A stretch of 64,000 bases of DNA from Burkholderia sp. H160. GTDB taxonomy: Bacteria; Pseudomonadota; Gammaproteobacteria; Burkholderiales; Burkholderiaceae. A program made the translations under genes and the position numbers. This document shows, in pieces, positions 17,019-26,082 of this stretch (position 1 is the first letter of the stretch; each line of letters starts with the position of its first letter). The notes below the pieces were generated by a model that was given only the letters and a program-made list of their open reading frames with translations, did no database searches and had not been told where the DNA came from. The stretch is from contig ABYL01000028.1 of the NCBI GenBank assembly GCA_000173575.1, positions 1 to 64,000 of the forward strand, read 5' to 3'.

Positions 17019-17420
17019 TTAAACGGGCTCGATGAGACTTACGTGCGCCGCCACGATCATCCAGCCGCCGAACCTATCGTTCGCCTCATGCAGCCGCGCC
17101 CAGGTCTGCATCTGGCGGCCCGTCAAAGGCGTGGTGTCGCTCGTGAACTCGGTGCTCACCGTTGCGTAGTCGCCGCCAAACGTCGTCACCACGGTGCGGT
17201 GCAACCGCCGCGAGCGCGGCACCGGCACGCACGCTTCCCGCCAGCGGCGGATCGCGTCGCCACCATGCTGGATTTCGGCGATGCCATAGCGCACCGTCAC
17301 GGGTGCGTCCCAGAATAAGGCGTTCATCGTCTCGACATCGTTGTCGACGAGGGCGCGCTCGTAAGCCTCGAAAGCTGCCGCGACCTGCGCGACGATTTCG
17401 GGCCGATTCACTTCCATCAT
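17019..17420 (-). CDS. AtzH/HpxZ-like protein (SnoaL-fold)
   Basis: A 133-residue protein of the DUF3225/AtzH group in the NTF2-like superfamily, starting MMEVNRPEIVAQVAAAFEAYERALVDNDVETMNALFWDAPVTVRYG, which is characteristic. In Pseudomonas sp. ADP, AtzH is a decarboxylating amidohydrolase that turns 1,3-dicarboxyurea into allophanate in cyanuric acid breakdown; HpxZ homologues accompany oxalurate use. Here it follows the second isochorismatase-family gene directly (stop 17423, start 17420 region) and sits in an operon that ends in allophanate hydrolysis, so the AtzH role fits better. AtzE and AtzG, its usual partners, are not in the window. A longer frame to 17891 is an overlap with the neighbour. 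Confidence 0.75.
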   Translation of the reverse strand: MMEVNRPEIVAQVAAAFEAYERALVDNDVETMNALFWDAPVTVRYGIAEIQHGGDAIRRWREACVPVPRSRRLHRTVVTTFGGDYATVSTEFTSDTTPLTGRQMQTWARLHEANDRFGGWMIVAAHVSLIEPV

Positions 17421-17422
17421 CG

Positions 17423-18085
17423 TCAGTCTGCCCCCAGCAGTGCGTCGAGCGGAGCGGTCCAGCCGACGATGCCGCCCTGCGACTGAATCATTGCAATCGT
17501 CGCTTCGCGAAACGCCGGTAGGTAGCTCGCTGTCGCGTCCTCGACCAGCAGACACTCGTAGCCCCGATCGTTGGCCTCGCGCATCGAAGTCTGCACGCAG
17601 ACCTCGGTCGTCACGCCCGCGAACACGAGATGCGTGATACCTCGTATCGACAGTTCCGCGCCGAGCTGTGTGGCGTAGAAAGCGCCTTTGCCGGGCTTGT
17701 CGATGACGAGTTCGCCATCGACCGGCGCGAGCGTGTCGATGATCGCGTTGCCGGGTTCGCCGCGCACGAGGATGCGGCCCATCGGTCCTTCGTCGCCAAT
17801 GCGCGCATTCGGCATGCCGCGCATGCGTTTGGCTGGCGGGCAGTCGGAGAGGTCGGGTGCGTGCGATTCGCGGGTGTGCACGACCTGCCATCCCGCCGAG
17901 CGCGCATGCGCGAGCAGCCGCGCGACGGTCGGCACGATGCCTGAAAGCAGCGATACGTCGTTGCCGAGTGCCTCGCCAAAGCCACCCGGCTCGATGAAGT
18001 CGCGCTGCATGTCGATCACGATGAGCGCCGTATAAACCGCGTCGAAAGTGAACGGCGTGGGCTTTGCGCTGGCGATGGTTGTCAT
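17423..18085 (-). CDS. Isochorismatase-family amidohydrolase, probable triuret hydrolase
   Basis: A 220-residue cysteine hydrolase with the family triad: Asp25 (IVIDMQRDF), Lys130 ([10 protein letters not shown]) and Cys163 ([19 protein letters not shown]). [16 protein letters not shown] is shared with the triuret/biuret-type branch. It is distinct from the biuret hydrolase in the same operon. Pairing of two isochorismatase hydrolases with allophanate hydrolase is the layout described for triuret use in Herbaspirillum, where triuret hydrolase makes carboxybiuret and ammonia. The triuret assignment is inference; other ureido substrates such as ureidoacrylate are possible. The ATG at 18085 has a GGAGA ribosome site; the upstream frame extension has none. 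Confidence 0.65.
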   Translation of the reverse strand: MTTIASAKPTPFTFDAVYTALIVIDMQRDFIEPGGFGEALGNDVSLLSGIVPTVARLLAHARSAGWQVVHTRESHAPDLSDCPPAKRMRGMPNARIGDEGPMGRILVRGEPGNAIIDTLAPVDGELVIDKPGKGAFYATQLGAELSIRGITHLVFAGVTTEVCVQTSMREANDRGYECLLVEDATASYLPAFREATIAMIQSQGGIVGWTAPLDALLGAD

Positions 18086-18128
18086 CGCGACATTTCTCCG
18101 ATTGCGTTGTGCTTCGTTCGCGCGCCGC

Positions 18129-19742
18129 TCAGGCGCTTGCGTGCAGCTCGGCCGGCTCAGCCGTCTGCGGCCTGCCTTCGTCGCCGTGGCCCGCCATGTG
18201 ACGCCCAAGCACCACTCGATCCGCCTCGCTTGCTGCAGTCTCGTAGACGAGACGTCCCTCGGCCATCACCACGATCCGGTCGGCAAGCTCCAGCAGCTCG
18301 TCGAGATCTTCGCTCACGAGCAGCACAGCCGCACCGGCATCGCGCGCCGCGAGAATGCGGGCGTGGATGTCCGCCACGGAGGCAAAGTCGAGTCCGAACA
18401 CAGGATTCGCGACGATCAGCACGTTCACTGCGTGCCCAAGCTCGCGCGCCAGCACGGCGCGCTGTATGTTGCCGCCGGACAGCGTGCCGATGGCGCGCTC
18501 GGGAAGCGGAGGCCGCACGTTAAATTCGGCGATCAGCCGCTCCGCGCGCGAGCGCATGGCGCGACGATCGAGCCACCATCCGCCGCGTCGCAGCGGCGCG
18601 CGGTCGAAATCCCGCAGCGCCATATTCTCGGCCACGCTCATGCCTGCCACGCACGCGTTGCGCAGCGGTTCCTCGGGAAGGGCGAACACGCGCATGCGTG
18701 TCATCTCCATGCGCGTCGCGGCATAGGGCGAACCTTCTACGGCCATCGCGCCCGACTGGACCTTGCGCTGCCCAACGAGCGCTTCGATCAGTTCCTTCTG
18801 ACCGTTGCCGGACACGCCCGCAAGCCCGAGGATCTCGCCCGCGCGCACGCTCAGCGACGCCTCGCGCACGGCAGCGTGCCCACGCTCGTCGACGACCGAA
18901 AGGCTCGATAGCGAGAGCCGCACCGGAGCGTCGGGCGAGTGCGGCCGACGCGCAAGCCTGAACTCGTCGGTGACTTCAGCGGCGCCCTCACGCGTTTGCG
19001 CGCTTGCGTCGCTGCCCATCATCCAGGCGGCCAACCGGTCGCGGTCGGTGTCGGCCACCGCGCAGGTGCCGACGAAGCGGCCCTTGCGCAATACCGTGAC
19101 GTTGTCCGAATAGGCCATTACCTCGCGGAACTTGTGGGTGATCATCAGCACTGTGAGGTCGCCGCGCGATGCAAGCGTGCGCATGAGGCCCAGCACTTCG
19201 TCGGCTTCCTGCGGGGTGAGCACGGAGGTGGGCTCGTCGAGAATCAGGAAGCGCTGCTCCAGATACAGCTGCTTGAGAATTTCCAGCTTCTGCTTTTCTC
19301 CCGCCGCGAGTGACGAAACCGGCGCATCGAGTTCGAGGTGAAACGGCATTCGGCGCATGAAGGCGTCGAGCGCTTTGCGCTCTGCCGCCCAGTCGATCTT
19401 CCATGACAGGTTGCCACGCGCGAGAAGCAGGTTCTCCGCGACGCTGAGCCCCGCCGCGAGCGTGAAATGCTGATAGACCATGCCGATGCCGAGCGCTTGC
19501 GCATCGCGCGGGGTAGCGATGTGCACCTCGCGGCCATCGGCCACAATCGTGCCGTGATCGAGCAGGCCGTAGCCCACGAGCCCCTTTACGAGCGTGCTCT
19601 TGCCTGCTCCGTTCTCGCCGAGCAGCGCGTGAACCGTTCCGGGCGCGACCCTGATCGAAACGTCATCGAGTGCGCGGAACGATCCGAACGACTTGCTCGC
19701 GCCTATCACTTCGACGCCGAGCGCGCGTGTTGCGGTGCTCAT
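18129..19742 (-). CDS. ABC transporter ATP-binding protein, two fused NBDs (Bmp/nucleoside-type importer)
   Basis: A 537-residue tandem ATPase of the sugar/nucleoside importer type. The first domain has Walker [10 protein letters not shown] (about 45) and Walker [17 protein letters not shown]. The second has the usual degenerate Walker A of this class (GVSGNGQKE) and signature [16 protein letters not shown]. It energises the two permeases encoded upstream in the operon. Start [20 protein letters not shown] at 19742 lies just before the biuret hydrolase stop (19745) in the direction of transcription, so the genes are tightly packed. The cargo is inferred from context to be biuret, triuret or a related ureide. 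Confidence 0.9.
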   Translation of the reverse strand: MSTATRALGVEVIGASKSFGSFRALDDVSIRVAPGTVHALLGENGAGKSTLVKGLVGYGLLDHGTIVADGREVHIATPRDAQALGIGMVYQHFTLAAGLSVAENLLLARGNLSWKIDWAAERKALDAFMRRMPFHLELDAPVSSLAAGEKQKLEILKQLYLEQRFLILDEPTSVLTPQEADEVLGLMRTLASRGDLTVLMITHKFREVMAYSDNVTVLRKGRFVGTCAVADTDRDRLAAWMMGSDASAQTREGAAEVTDEFRLARRPHSPDAPVRLSLSSLSVVDERGHAAVREASLSVRAGEILGLAGVSGNGQKELIEALVGQRKVQSGAMAVEGSPYAATRMEMTRMRVFALPEEPLRNACVAGMSVAENMALRDFDRAPLRRGGWWLDRRAMRSRAERLIAEFNVRPPLPERAIGTLSGGNIQRAVLARELGHAVNVLIVANPVFGLDFASVADIHARILAARDAGAAVLLVSEDLDELLELADRIVVMAEGRLVYETAASEADRVVLGRHMAGHGDEGRPQTAEPAELHASA

Positions 19743-19744
19743 GG

Positions 19745-20437
19745 TCACTGCTCCAGGGCAGCGAGGAGCGCCGCCGAACTGGACACCGTGCCGAACACGC
19801 CGCCCTGCATCAGGACCATGTTCAGCGCGGCGTCGTGGTTGCCCTTGTCCGTCGCGCCGCAGCAGTCCGCGAGCAACGTGCATTCGAAGCCGCGGTCGTT
19901 TGCTTCGCGCATCGTCGTGTGGACGCACACATCTGTCGTGATGCCCGTGAGCACGAGATTCGCAATACCGCGCGTGCGCAGGATCAGTTCGAGGTCCGTC
20001 GCGCAGAATGAGCCTTTGCCAGGCTTGTCGATGATGATTTCGCCTGGCAGTGGCGCGAGTTCGTCGATGATTTCCCAGCCCGGCTCGCCGCGCACGAGTA
20101 TGCGGCCGCACGGTCCCATGTCACCGATGCCGACACCGTTCGTACCGGCCTGGCGGCTGCGCCAGCGCTTGTTTGCGGGCAGATCGGACAGATCCGGCCG
20201 GTGCCCTTCACGGGTGTGGATGATCGTGAAGCCGAGTTCGCGCATCAGCCCCAAAACGCGCTTGATCGGCTCGATCGGCGCGCGCGTGAGCGAGAGATCG
20301 TAGCCCATCTTGTCGACGTAGCCGCCGTAACCGCAGAAGTCGGTCTGCATGTCGATGATGACGAGCGCCGTGTTGTCGGGGCGCAGGTTCCCGTCGTAGG
20401 GCCAGGAATAGGGGCGGGCTTCGATGGTTCGGGTCAT
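19745..20437 (-). CDS. biuH: Biuret amidohydrolase (isochorismatase superfamily)
   Basis: A 230-residue hydrolase that converts biuret to allophanate and ammonia. It strongly resembles the characterised Rhizobium leguminosarum enzyme from memory: [20 protein letters not shown], then [20 protein letters not shown], then [20 protein letters not shown]. The catalytic triad is Asp29, Lys138 and Cys171 ([20 protein letters not shown]), which align with Asp36, Lys142 and Cys175 of that enzyme. The operon also encodes an importer and allophanate hydrolase, so the product is consumed directly. The start at 20437 lies 72 bp after the permease gene stop. Confidence 0.85.
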   Translation of the reverse strand: MTRTIEARPYSWPYDGNLRPDNTALVIIDMQTDFCGYGGYVDKMGYDLSLTRAPIEPIKRVLGLMRELGFTIIHTREGHRPDLSDLPANKRWRSRQAGTNGVGIGDMGPCGRILVRGEPGWEIIDELAPLPGEIIIDKPGKGSFCATDLELILRTRGIANLVLTGITTDVCVHTTMREANDRGFECTLLADCCGATDKGNHDAALNMVLMQGGVFGTVSSSAALLAALEQ

Positions 20438-20508
20438 GTTGATTCTCCGGGCGCGCAGTACTGGAGCGCAGGCGATTCTGGATTCGGTCGGTCGGAAGCG
20501 GTCCGCGC

Positions 20509-21435
20509 TCAGCGCGTCAGGCTCAGCTCGCCGGGTGCGCCCGCCAGCGTGCGGTCCGGCCTGCAGTTGATGATCATGAGCGCGAGCGTCAGCACATAAG
20601 GGGCGGCATTGAACAGGTAATAGCCGCTGGTCACACCGATTGCCTGCAGGGCGGGGCCAAGCGCTCCGGCAGCGCCAAACAGCAGCGCGGCCCAAAGACA
20701 GCGCAGCGGCTGCCAGCGCGCGAAGATCACGAGGGCGACGGCCATCAGGCCTTGGCCGCTCGAAAGCCCCTCGTTCCAGCTGCCGGGATAGACGAGCGAG
20801 AGATAAGCACCGCCCACGCCCGCGAAGAGCCCGCCCACCGCCGTCGCGATGACACGTACCCGCGTGACGGGATAGCCCATTGCACGCGCGCTCTCGGCGT
20901 TCTCGCCGACGAGCCGCAGCGTCATGCCCCAGCGCATCGAGCGCAGTCCCGACTGCAAGGCGACGGCAAGCACGACCCCAATCACGAAGAGCAGATTGAT
21001 ATGCAGCGCGTTGTGCACTTGCTGCGAGGCGGCCCACGCGCCGAGATCGATCGACGGGAGCATCGCTGCCTGCGGCTCGATGAACGGCTTGCCGAGATAG
21101 AACGCCAGGCCGGTGCCGAACAGCATGAGCGCGATACCGAACGCGATATCGGAAACACGCGGCAGCGAGCACACCAGCCCATGCAGGCAGCCGAGCATCA
21201 GGCCGGCCGCAGCAGCCCCGAGCACGCCGATCCACGGCGAGCCCGAGAGATACGAGCCCGCATAGCCGCACATGGCGCCGGAGACGAGAATGCCTTCGAG
21301 ACCGAGATTCACGCGGCCGCCTTTCTCGGTGAGGCACTCGCCGAGACTCACGAACAGGTACGGCGTACTCACGCGAATGGCCCCCGCGAAGAGCGAAATC
21401 AGCAGCACCGCAGCGGGCGAATGAAGGTCAGACAT
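20509..21435 (-). CDS. ABC transporter permease 2 (Bmp/nucleoside-type)
   Basis: A 308-residue inner-membrane permease with about eight hydrophobic segments and the BPD_transp_2 family pattern [28 protein letters not shown], then [22 protein letters not shown] (the EAA-like cytoplasmic loop that meets the ATPase). It pairs with the permease at 21428, which it overlaps by 8 bp. Together with the Tat-secreted Bmp-type binding protein and fused ATPase it forms a complete importer. Confidence 0.88.
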   Translation of the reverse strand: MSDLHSPAAVLLISLFAGAIRVSTPYLFVSLGECLTEKGGRVNLGLEGILVSGAMCGYAGSYLSGSPWIGVLGAAAAGLMLGCLHGLVCSLPRVSDIAFGIALMLFGTGLAFYLGKPFIEPQAAMLPSIDLGAWAASQQVHNALHINLLFVIGVVLAVALQSGLRSMRWGMTLRLVGENAESARAMGYPVTRVRVIATAVGGLFAGVGGAYLSLVYPGSWNEGLSSGQGLMAVALVIFARWQPLRCLWAALLFGAAGALGPALQAIGVTSGYYLFNAAPYVLTLALMIINCRPDRTLAGAPGELSLTR

Positions 21436-22585
21436 GGCGGGTACGCTCCAGTGAAGCAGACGAGGCGTCGGGCGCAGCGGCCTGAAGTTTCATGCGCCAG
21501 GCGGCAAGACGGGGAGCCAGTGCCTCCCAGGCCAGCAGGTTCGCGAAAAGCAGGCCTTGCAGCACGAGCGTGGCGGCGTCGGGCAGGCCGAGGCGGCGTT
21601 GCAGCAGACTGCCGCTCGCCTCGATGCCGCCGACCATCAGTGCGCACACGATCACGGCGAACGGATTCTGGCGTGCCGCGAACGCGACAAGGATGCCCGC
21701 ATAGCCGTAGCCCGAGAGCAGCGATGCGTTCGCGCTGCCTTGCACGGCCGCAACTTCGAACATTCCGGCAAGTCCTGCTGATGCGCCGCCTAGCGCGCAG
21801 GCGGTGAGCGCGAGCCCGCCCACAGGCAAGCCGACAAGGCGCGCCGTGCGCACATTGCCACCTGTTACGCGCATGGCGAAGCCGAGCGTGCTGTGGCGCA
21901 CGAGCACCCAGGCAGCGAGACACGCGAGCACGCCCCAGAAGAGGCCCCAGTGCACGTCGAGTCCAGGCAGCGAGCCGATGGTCACGGCGTCGGGGAGGGG
22001 CAGCGTCGACGGTTTGTTGAGACTGGCGGGATCGCGCAGCGGTCCTTCGACGAGAAACTTGAAAACGGCGATGGCGATATACGACATCAGCAGGCTGCTG
22101 ATGGTCTCGTTGACACCACGCCATTGACGCATCGCGCCCACCGCGCTGATCCACAGGCCGCCCGCGAGCATGCCTGCAATCGCCATCAGCGGCGTCGCGA
22201 CGATCCACGGCGTAGCATGCGGCAGGCACTGCGGCACGACGGCGGCCGCGAGCCCGCCCAGCGCGAGCGCGCCTTCGCCGCCAATCACGATCAGGCCGAC
22301 CTGGGCAGGCAGCGCGACGCACAGAGCCGTGAGCATGAGCGGTGCGGCACGCAGCAAGGTGTTCTGCCATGCGAACGACGAGCCGAACGCACCTTTGCCA
22401 ATGAGACCAAGCGCCTCGATGGCCGGCTGCCCCTGCACGAGCAGGAAGATGCCGAAGATCGCCAGAGTTGCCACGATTGCACATACGGTCGGCAACGCGG
22501 GCAACAGGGCAAACAGCAGGCGCGCGAGACTTGCAGGCAGTCTTCGCGACGGCCCGTGAGCGGGAGAAAGGGAAGCGGACATCAC
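21428..22585 (-). CDS. ABC transporter permease 1 (Bmp/nucleoside-type)
   Basis: A 385-residue permease with an N-terminal cytoplasmic extension of about 20 residues, then around nine membrane segments. Family marks include NTLLRAAPLMLTALCVALPAQVGLIVIGGEGALALGG and the coupling loop LGFAMRVTGGNVRTARLVGLPVGGL. It is the partner of the permease at 20509. It begins 28 bp after the binding protein stop. An MM start leaves a choice of two adjacent ATG codons. Confidence 0.88.
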   Translation of the reverse strand: MMSASLSPAHGPSRRLPASLARLLFALLPALPTVCAIVATLAIFGIFLLVQGQPAIEALGLIGKGAFGSSFAWQNTLLRAAPLMLTALCVALPAQVGLIVIGGEGALALGGLAAAVVPQCLPHATPWIVATPLMAIAGMLAGGLWISAVGAMRQWRGVNETISSLLMSYIAIAVFKFLVEGPLRDPASLNKPSTLPLPDAVTIGSLPGLDVHWGLFWGVLACLAAWVLVRHSTLGFAMRVTGGNVRTARLVGLPVGGLALTACALGGASAGLAGMFEVAAVQGSANASLLSGYGYAGILVAFAARQNPFAVIVCALMVGGIEASGSLLQRRLGLPDAATLVLQGLLFANLLAWEALAPRLAAWRMKLQAAAPDASSASLERTRHV

Positions 22586-22612
22586 GACTCCTGGCGAAGG
22601 CGCTTGCGGTCC

Positions 22613-23710
22613 TCAGATCTGGCCAACCACACCGGCAACCAGATAATTCATGCTTTCAAGCGCGATATCGGTCTGTGCGTAGCTCGTGCCGGCCGCAATG
22701 GCGCTGCCGCCCTTGTTGTCCTTCATCGGCCCCTTGAAGATGACGTAGTCGCCGGCAATCATCTTCGCCTTCACGGCGTCGGCTTGCGTGCGGGCATCGG
22801 GTGTCACCATTGCGCCATACGGCGACATCTTCACGAAGCCTTCGCGCAGGCCGCCGCGAAGAATGTTCGGCTGCGGCTTGCCCGTCTGCGCATTTGTGAC
22901 GAGCAGTTTGTAGGGCGTCGCCCAGTCCCATTCGGCGCCCGTCAGATAGCCCTTTGGCGCCAGCGCCGCCTGGCTTGCGTGGTATCCGCAGCTCATCGCG
23001 CCGCGTTTCTCGGCTGTCTCGATCACGACCTTGGGTCCGTCCACGTGACACGTGAGCACGTCGCAGCCCTGATCGACGAGGCTGTTTGCGGCCTCCGCCT
23101 CCTTCACCGGCATCGACCAGTCGCCCGTGAAGATCACGTGCGTGGTGATCGACGGATCCACCGACTGCGCACCCAGCGTGAACGAGTTGATGTTGCGCAG
23201 CACCTGCGGAATAGGCTTGGCCGCGACGAAGCCCAGCTTCTTCGTCTTGCTCGCATGGCCTGCCGCGACGCCGTTCAGATACTGGCATTCGTCGATATAG
23301 CCGAAGTAGCTGGAGATATTGGCCGGATTGCCGCTCTTCCAGAGACCGCCGCAGTGGGCGAAGCGAACCTTCGGATATTTGGCTGCCATCTTCAGCACAT
23401 GGGGATCGAAGTAGCCGAACGAGGTCGCGAAAATGAGCGTCGCACCGTCCTGCTCGATCATCGCCTCCATGGTTTTTTGGGAGGCGACGGTCTCGGGCAC
23501 GTTCTCCTCCTCGACGACCTTTACGTTCGGCAGCTTCTTGATGACTGCCGCAGCCTGCGCTTGTGCCTGGTTGTAACCGTAGTCGCCGCGCGAACCGACG
23601 TAGAGGACGCCGACCGTAAGCGGCTCGGCACCGAAAGCGAGGTCGAACGGGAATGTGCTGCCTAGGGCGAGGGCGCCAGCGCCCTTGAGAAAATCGCGAC
23701 GGTCTGTCAT
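22613..23710 (-). CDS. Bmp-family ABC substrate-binding protein, Tat-type signal
   Basis: A 365-residue periplasmic binding protein of the basic membrane protein (PnrA-like) family. It has a twin-arginine type leader (MTDRRDFLKGAGALALGSTF, the S/T-R-R-x-F-L-K motif), then LTVGVLYVGSRGDYGYNQAQ, the family opening of the ligand fold, and a typical central MIEQDGATLIFATSFGYFDP region. Bmp proteins bind nucleosides, purines and other small N-rich compounds. Given the operon, biuret or triuret is the inferred ligand. Tat export suggests folding before secretion. It is the second gene of the operon, after the allophanate hydrolase. Confidence 0.88.
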   Translation of the reverse strand: MTDRRDFLKGAGALALGSTFPFDLAFGAEPLTVGVLYVGSRGDYGYNQAQAQAAAVIKKLPNVKVVEEENVPETVASQKTMEAMIEQDGATLIFATSFGYFDPHVLKMAAKYPKVRFAHCGGLWKSGNPANISSYFGYIDECQYLNGVAAGHASKTKKLGFVAAKPIPQVLRNINSFTLGAQSVDPSITTHVIFTGDWSMPVKEAEAANSLVDQGCDVLTCHVDGPKVVIETAEKRGAMSCGYHASQAALAPKGYLTGAEWDWATPYKLLVTNAQTGKPQPNILRGGLREGFVKMSPYGAMVTPDARTQADAVKAKMIAGDYVIFKGPMKDNKGGSAIAAGTSYAQTDIALESMNYLVAGVVGQI

Positions 23711-23742
23711 GGTTGGACTCCTCGTGAGTTCAATGCATAAAG

Positions 23743-25593
23743 TCAGGATTGCAGATCGGATTGGGCTTGCGTTCCAGCCGCCGTTGCGAGCCATGCACGC
23801 CAGCCGCCGAACGCAGTGATGTCGTGTGCGCCGCTGCCTGGTGCGACCGCTGAGGGCTCGCTGATAAAGCCCTTGACGATGAGTCCATCGGCTGTCTGCA
23901 CGCTGCCGATGCCGAGCGGCGGAGGCACGTGGGCAACGAATGCGCCGAAGCTGCGCAGCGGTACTTCCCAGAGCTCGATTTCGATGGGCTGGCCGGCCTC
24001 GTGCGGCGTATGCACCAGAGCGGGCTTGGCCGGCTTCGTGCCGGCGAGCACGTAAAGTCGGTAGTCCGAAGACGTGGTGGTGGTCTCGACGAAACGCGCG
24101 CCAGCCTCGAGCAGTTGCCAGCAGAGGGGCTGCCCGCGCAGATGAGCGCCGACCACGGCGAGCTTCACCGTCGGCTCTTCGAAGGGCAGCGGCCGCGCGG
24201 CAATGCTGGCAGCGTCGTCGGGTGTAGCGAGCGCCATGAACAGCGCCTGGATGCGTGCGCCGAGCACTGCGAGGCGCTGGTCGGCGCCCGCTGGGGCAAT
24301 CAGCGTCACGCCCGCTGGCAGGCCATCCGCGCGGCGAACGCCCGGCACCGCCAGAGCGCACAGATCGAGCAGATTCACGAAGTTGGTATAGACGCCAAGC
24401 TGGCTGTTCGCCCCGATCGGGTCCGCACGCACTTCGTCGAAGGTTGGATGCGTGGGCGTGGTCGGCACGATGAGGACGTCGATCGCCTCGAACAGCGTTT
24501 CCACTTCGCGCCGCAGGGCGGCGAGTGCGTACTGCCCGTTGAACGCGTCGACGGCGCTGTAGCCGTCCGCTTTCGCAATCACCTCGGCGACAACCGGATC
24601 GATGTCGGCGCGATTCGTTTCGAAGAAGGAACCGAGCGCGGCACGACGCTCCGCTACCCATGGGCCGTCGTAAAGCAGCGCGGCAGTTCGCTGCATCGGT
24701 TCGAACGGCACGTTGATTGGCGAAAGCGCAAGCCGCGAAGCGATCGTGTCGAGCGTGGCGGCAAAGGCCTGATGAGCCTGCCTGTCGCCGAGGAAGGTCA
24801 ACTGCTCCGGTACGGCGAGGCGCAGCGGTGCATGGGGCAGCCCGAGTGCCGGCACCCGGCGCGCATAGCCATCGTCTCCATCGTACTTCGCCATCTGTAG
24901 CAGGACCTCCCAGGCGTCGCCCACGTCATGCGCGAAGATCGACACGCAGTCCAGGCTCCGGCACGCCGGTACCACGCCGCGCTTGCTTACGAGACCAGGC
25001 GTTGGCTTGAGGCCCACGAGCTCGTTGAAGCCTGCCGGAACACGCCCCGAGCCAGCGGTATCCGTGCCGAGCGAGAACGCAGCGAGTCCAGCCGCAACAA
25101 CGATCGCCGAGCCAGAGCTCGATCCGCCGGAGATGTGCGCATCGGATTCGAACTGTCGCACGGCGCCAAAGGGCGAGCGTGTGCCGACAAGGCCTGTGGC
25201 GAACTGGTCGAGATTCGTCTTGCCGATGAGGATGGCGCCGGCGTCGAGCAGACGATCGACGGCGAATGCCGAGGCTGCGGGCGTGTACGCAAAGGCGTCG
25301 CAGGCCGCGGTGGTTGGCATGCCGGCGACGTCGATGTTGTCCTTCACCGCGAACGGTACGCCGAACAGCGGCATCCGCTCAAAGATCGCGGCGCCCAGGC
25401 GCGCGCGTGCTTCTTCGAGCGCGGCAGCCCGGCTGGCGAGATCGGCGGCACTCACGCGCGATATCCAGACTTCGGGGCGACCGGAGGCTTCGATCCGGGC
25501 GATCAGCGTGTCGACGATGTCGCGAGGCGTCGTGCTTTGGGTGGCGTAGGCTTCGAGCAATGCTCGAACCTTGAAGAAGGCGTTCGAAAGCAT
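23743..25593 (-). CDS. atzF: Allophanate hydrolase (amidase signature enzyme)
   Basis: A 616-residue two-domain enzyme that splits allophanate to ammonia and CO2. The amidase domain (about 1-440) has the Ser-cisSer-Lys triad: Lys in FAVKDNIDVAGMPTTAACDAF, and the Gly/Ser-rich SGGSSSGSAIVVAAG with GTDTAGSGRVPAGF. The C-terminal domain (about 480-600) is of the gamma-glutamylcyclotransferase-like type seen in AtzF and Dur1,2. It is first in an operon with biuret hydrolase, and no urea carboxylase gene is present, so allophanate must come from biuret. The ATG at 25593 is preferred because homology begins there; the frame extends to 25680 without similarity. Confidence 0.85.
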   Translation of the reverse strand: MLSNAFFKVRALLEAYATQSTTPRDIVDTLIARIEASGRPEVWISRVSAADLASRAAALEEARARLGAAIFERMPLFGVPFAVKDNIDVAGMPTTAACDAFAYTPAASAFAVDRLLDAGAILIGKTNLDQFATGLVGTRSPFGAVRQFESDAHISGGSSSGSAIVVAAGLAAFSLGTDTAGSGRVPAGFNELVGLKPTPGLVSKRGVVPACRSLDCVSIFAHDVGDAWEVLLQMAKYDGDDGYARRVPALGLPHAPLRLAVPEQLTFLGDRQAHQAFAATLDTIASRLALSPINVPFEPMQRTAALLYDGPWVAERRAALGSFFETNRADIDPVVAEVIAKADGYSAVDAFNGQYALAALRREVETLFEAIDVLIVPTTPTHPTFDEVRADPIGANSQLGVYTNFVNLLDLCALAVPGVRRADGLPAGVTLIAPAGADQRLAVLGARIQALFMALATPDDAASIAARPLPFEEPTVKLAVVGAHLRGQPLCWQLLEAGARFVETTTTSSDYRLYVLAGTKPAKPALVHTPHEAGQPIEIELWEVPLRSFGAFVAHVPPPLGIGSVQTADGLIVKGFISEPSAVAPGSGAHDITAFGGWRAWLATAAGTQAQSDLQS

Positions 25594-25602
25594 GAGTTCA
25601 AT

Positions 25603-25614
25603 CTTGAATACAAG
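25603..25614. promoter_or_regulatory. Palindrome before the urea-polymer operon, likely GntR operator
   Basis: CTTGAATACAAG has perfect CTTG/CAAG arms and matches 9 of 10 bases of the TTGTATACAA-type core of FCD-GntR repressors. It is 10 bp upstream of the first start codon of the operon, where a bound repressor would block transcription or its start. The GntR gene at the far end of the operon is the obvious candidate. Confidence 0.5.
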
Positions 25615-26023
25615 TTTGGGCTCATGCTCGCAGCAAATGTGCCAGGCAGGGTAAGTTGGCAGAAAGTCCTTGCCGGGCAACGATTTTCACATTGGCCAGA
25701 GCGCTGGTACTTGTCTACCTGTGATCCAGCGTGGGTCGCGATTGGTTCGGGTTGGTGCACGTGTCCCGCTCATCGTGCACTAACCAAGGGGAAGGGCGCG
25801 CGCCGTGGTCCGCCCGGCTATCGCGCCATGGTGGGTACCCACCGGATCCTGGCGCTCACTCACAAGGAGTGAGGGCTTGGCGCTGGGCCGGAGGGCGGTT
25901 ACCCAACAATCTGCACGACAGCAGACTTTTTCAACACTATCGGATACAAGCCGTCGCTTGATCCAACACGGGGCGAACATTCTCTGCCTGACCCGACGTC
26001 TCGGGTCGCCCAAAAGATACAAC

Positions 26024-26077
26024 TTGACATCAGAATGCCCGCGACTATATTTGGATTCAATACGCACGACTGTATTG
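26024..26077 (+). promoter_or_regulatory. Promoter with overlapping TetR-type operator
   Basis: TTGACA at 26024-26029 and TATATT at 26046-26051 (16-bp spacer) form a near-consensus sigma70 promoter. Directly after it an inverted repeat, CAATAC at 26058-26063 and GTATTG at 26072-26077, has perfect 6-bp arms over a 20-bp span, overlapping the expected transcription start and ending 5 bp before the TetR ATG. This is the layout of a self-repressed TetR gene. Confidence 0.65.
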
Positions 26078-26082
26078 CCGCG

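Noticed and set aside
17019-17891. 290-codon frame that extends the AtzH-like gene upstream
   Set aside because: The extra 157 residues are the isochorismatase gene read in another frame; similarity begins at the ATG at 17420.
18129-20111. 660-codon frame that extends the ABC ATPase upstream to 20111
   Set aside because: The part before 19742 overlaps the biuret hydrolase gene and has no ATPase similarity; the real start is MSTATRAL.
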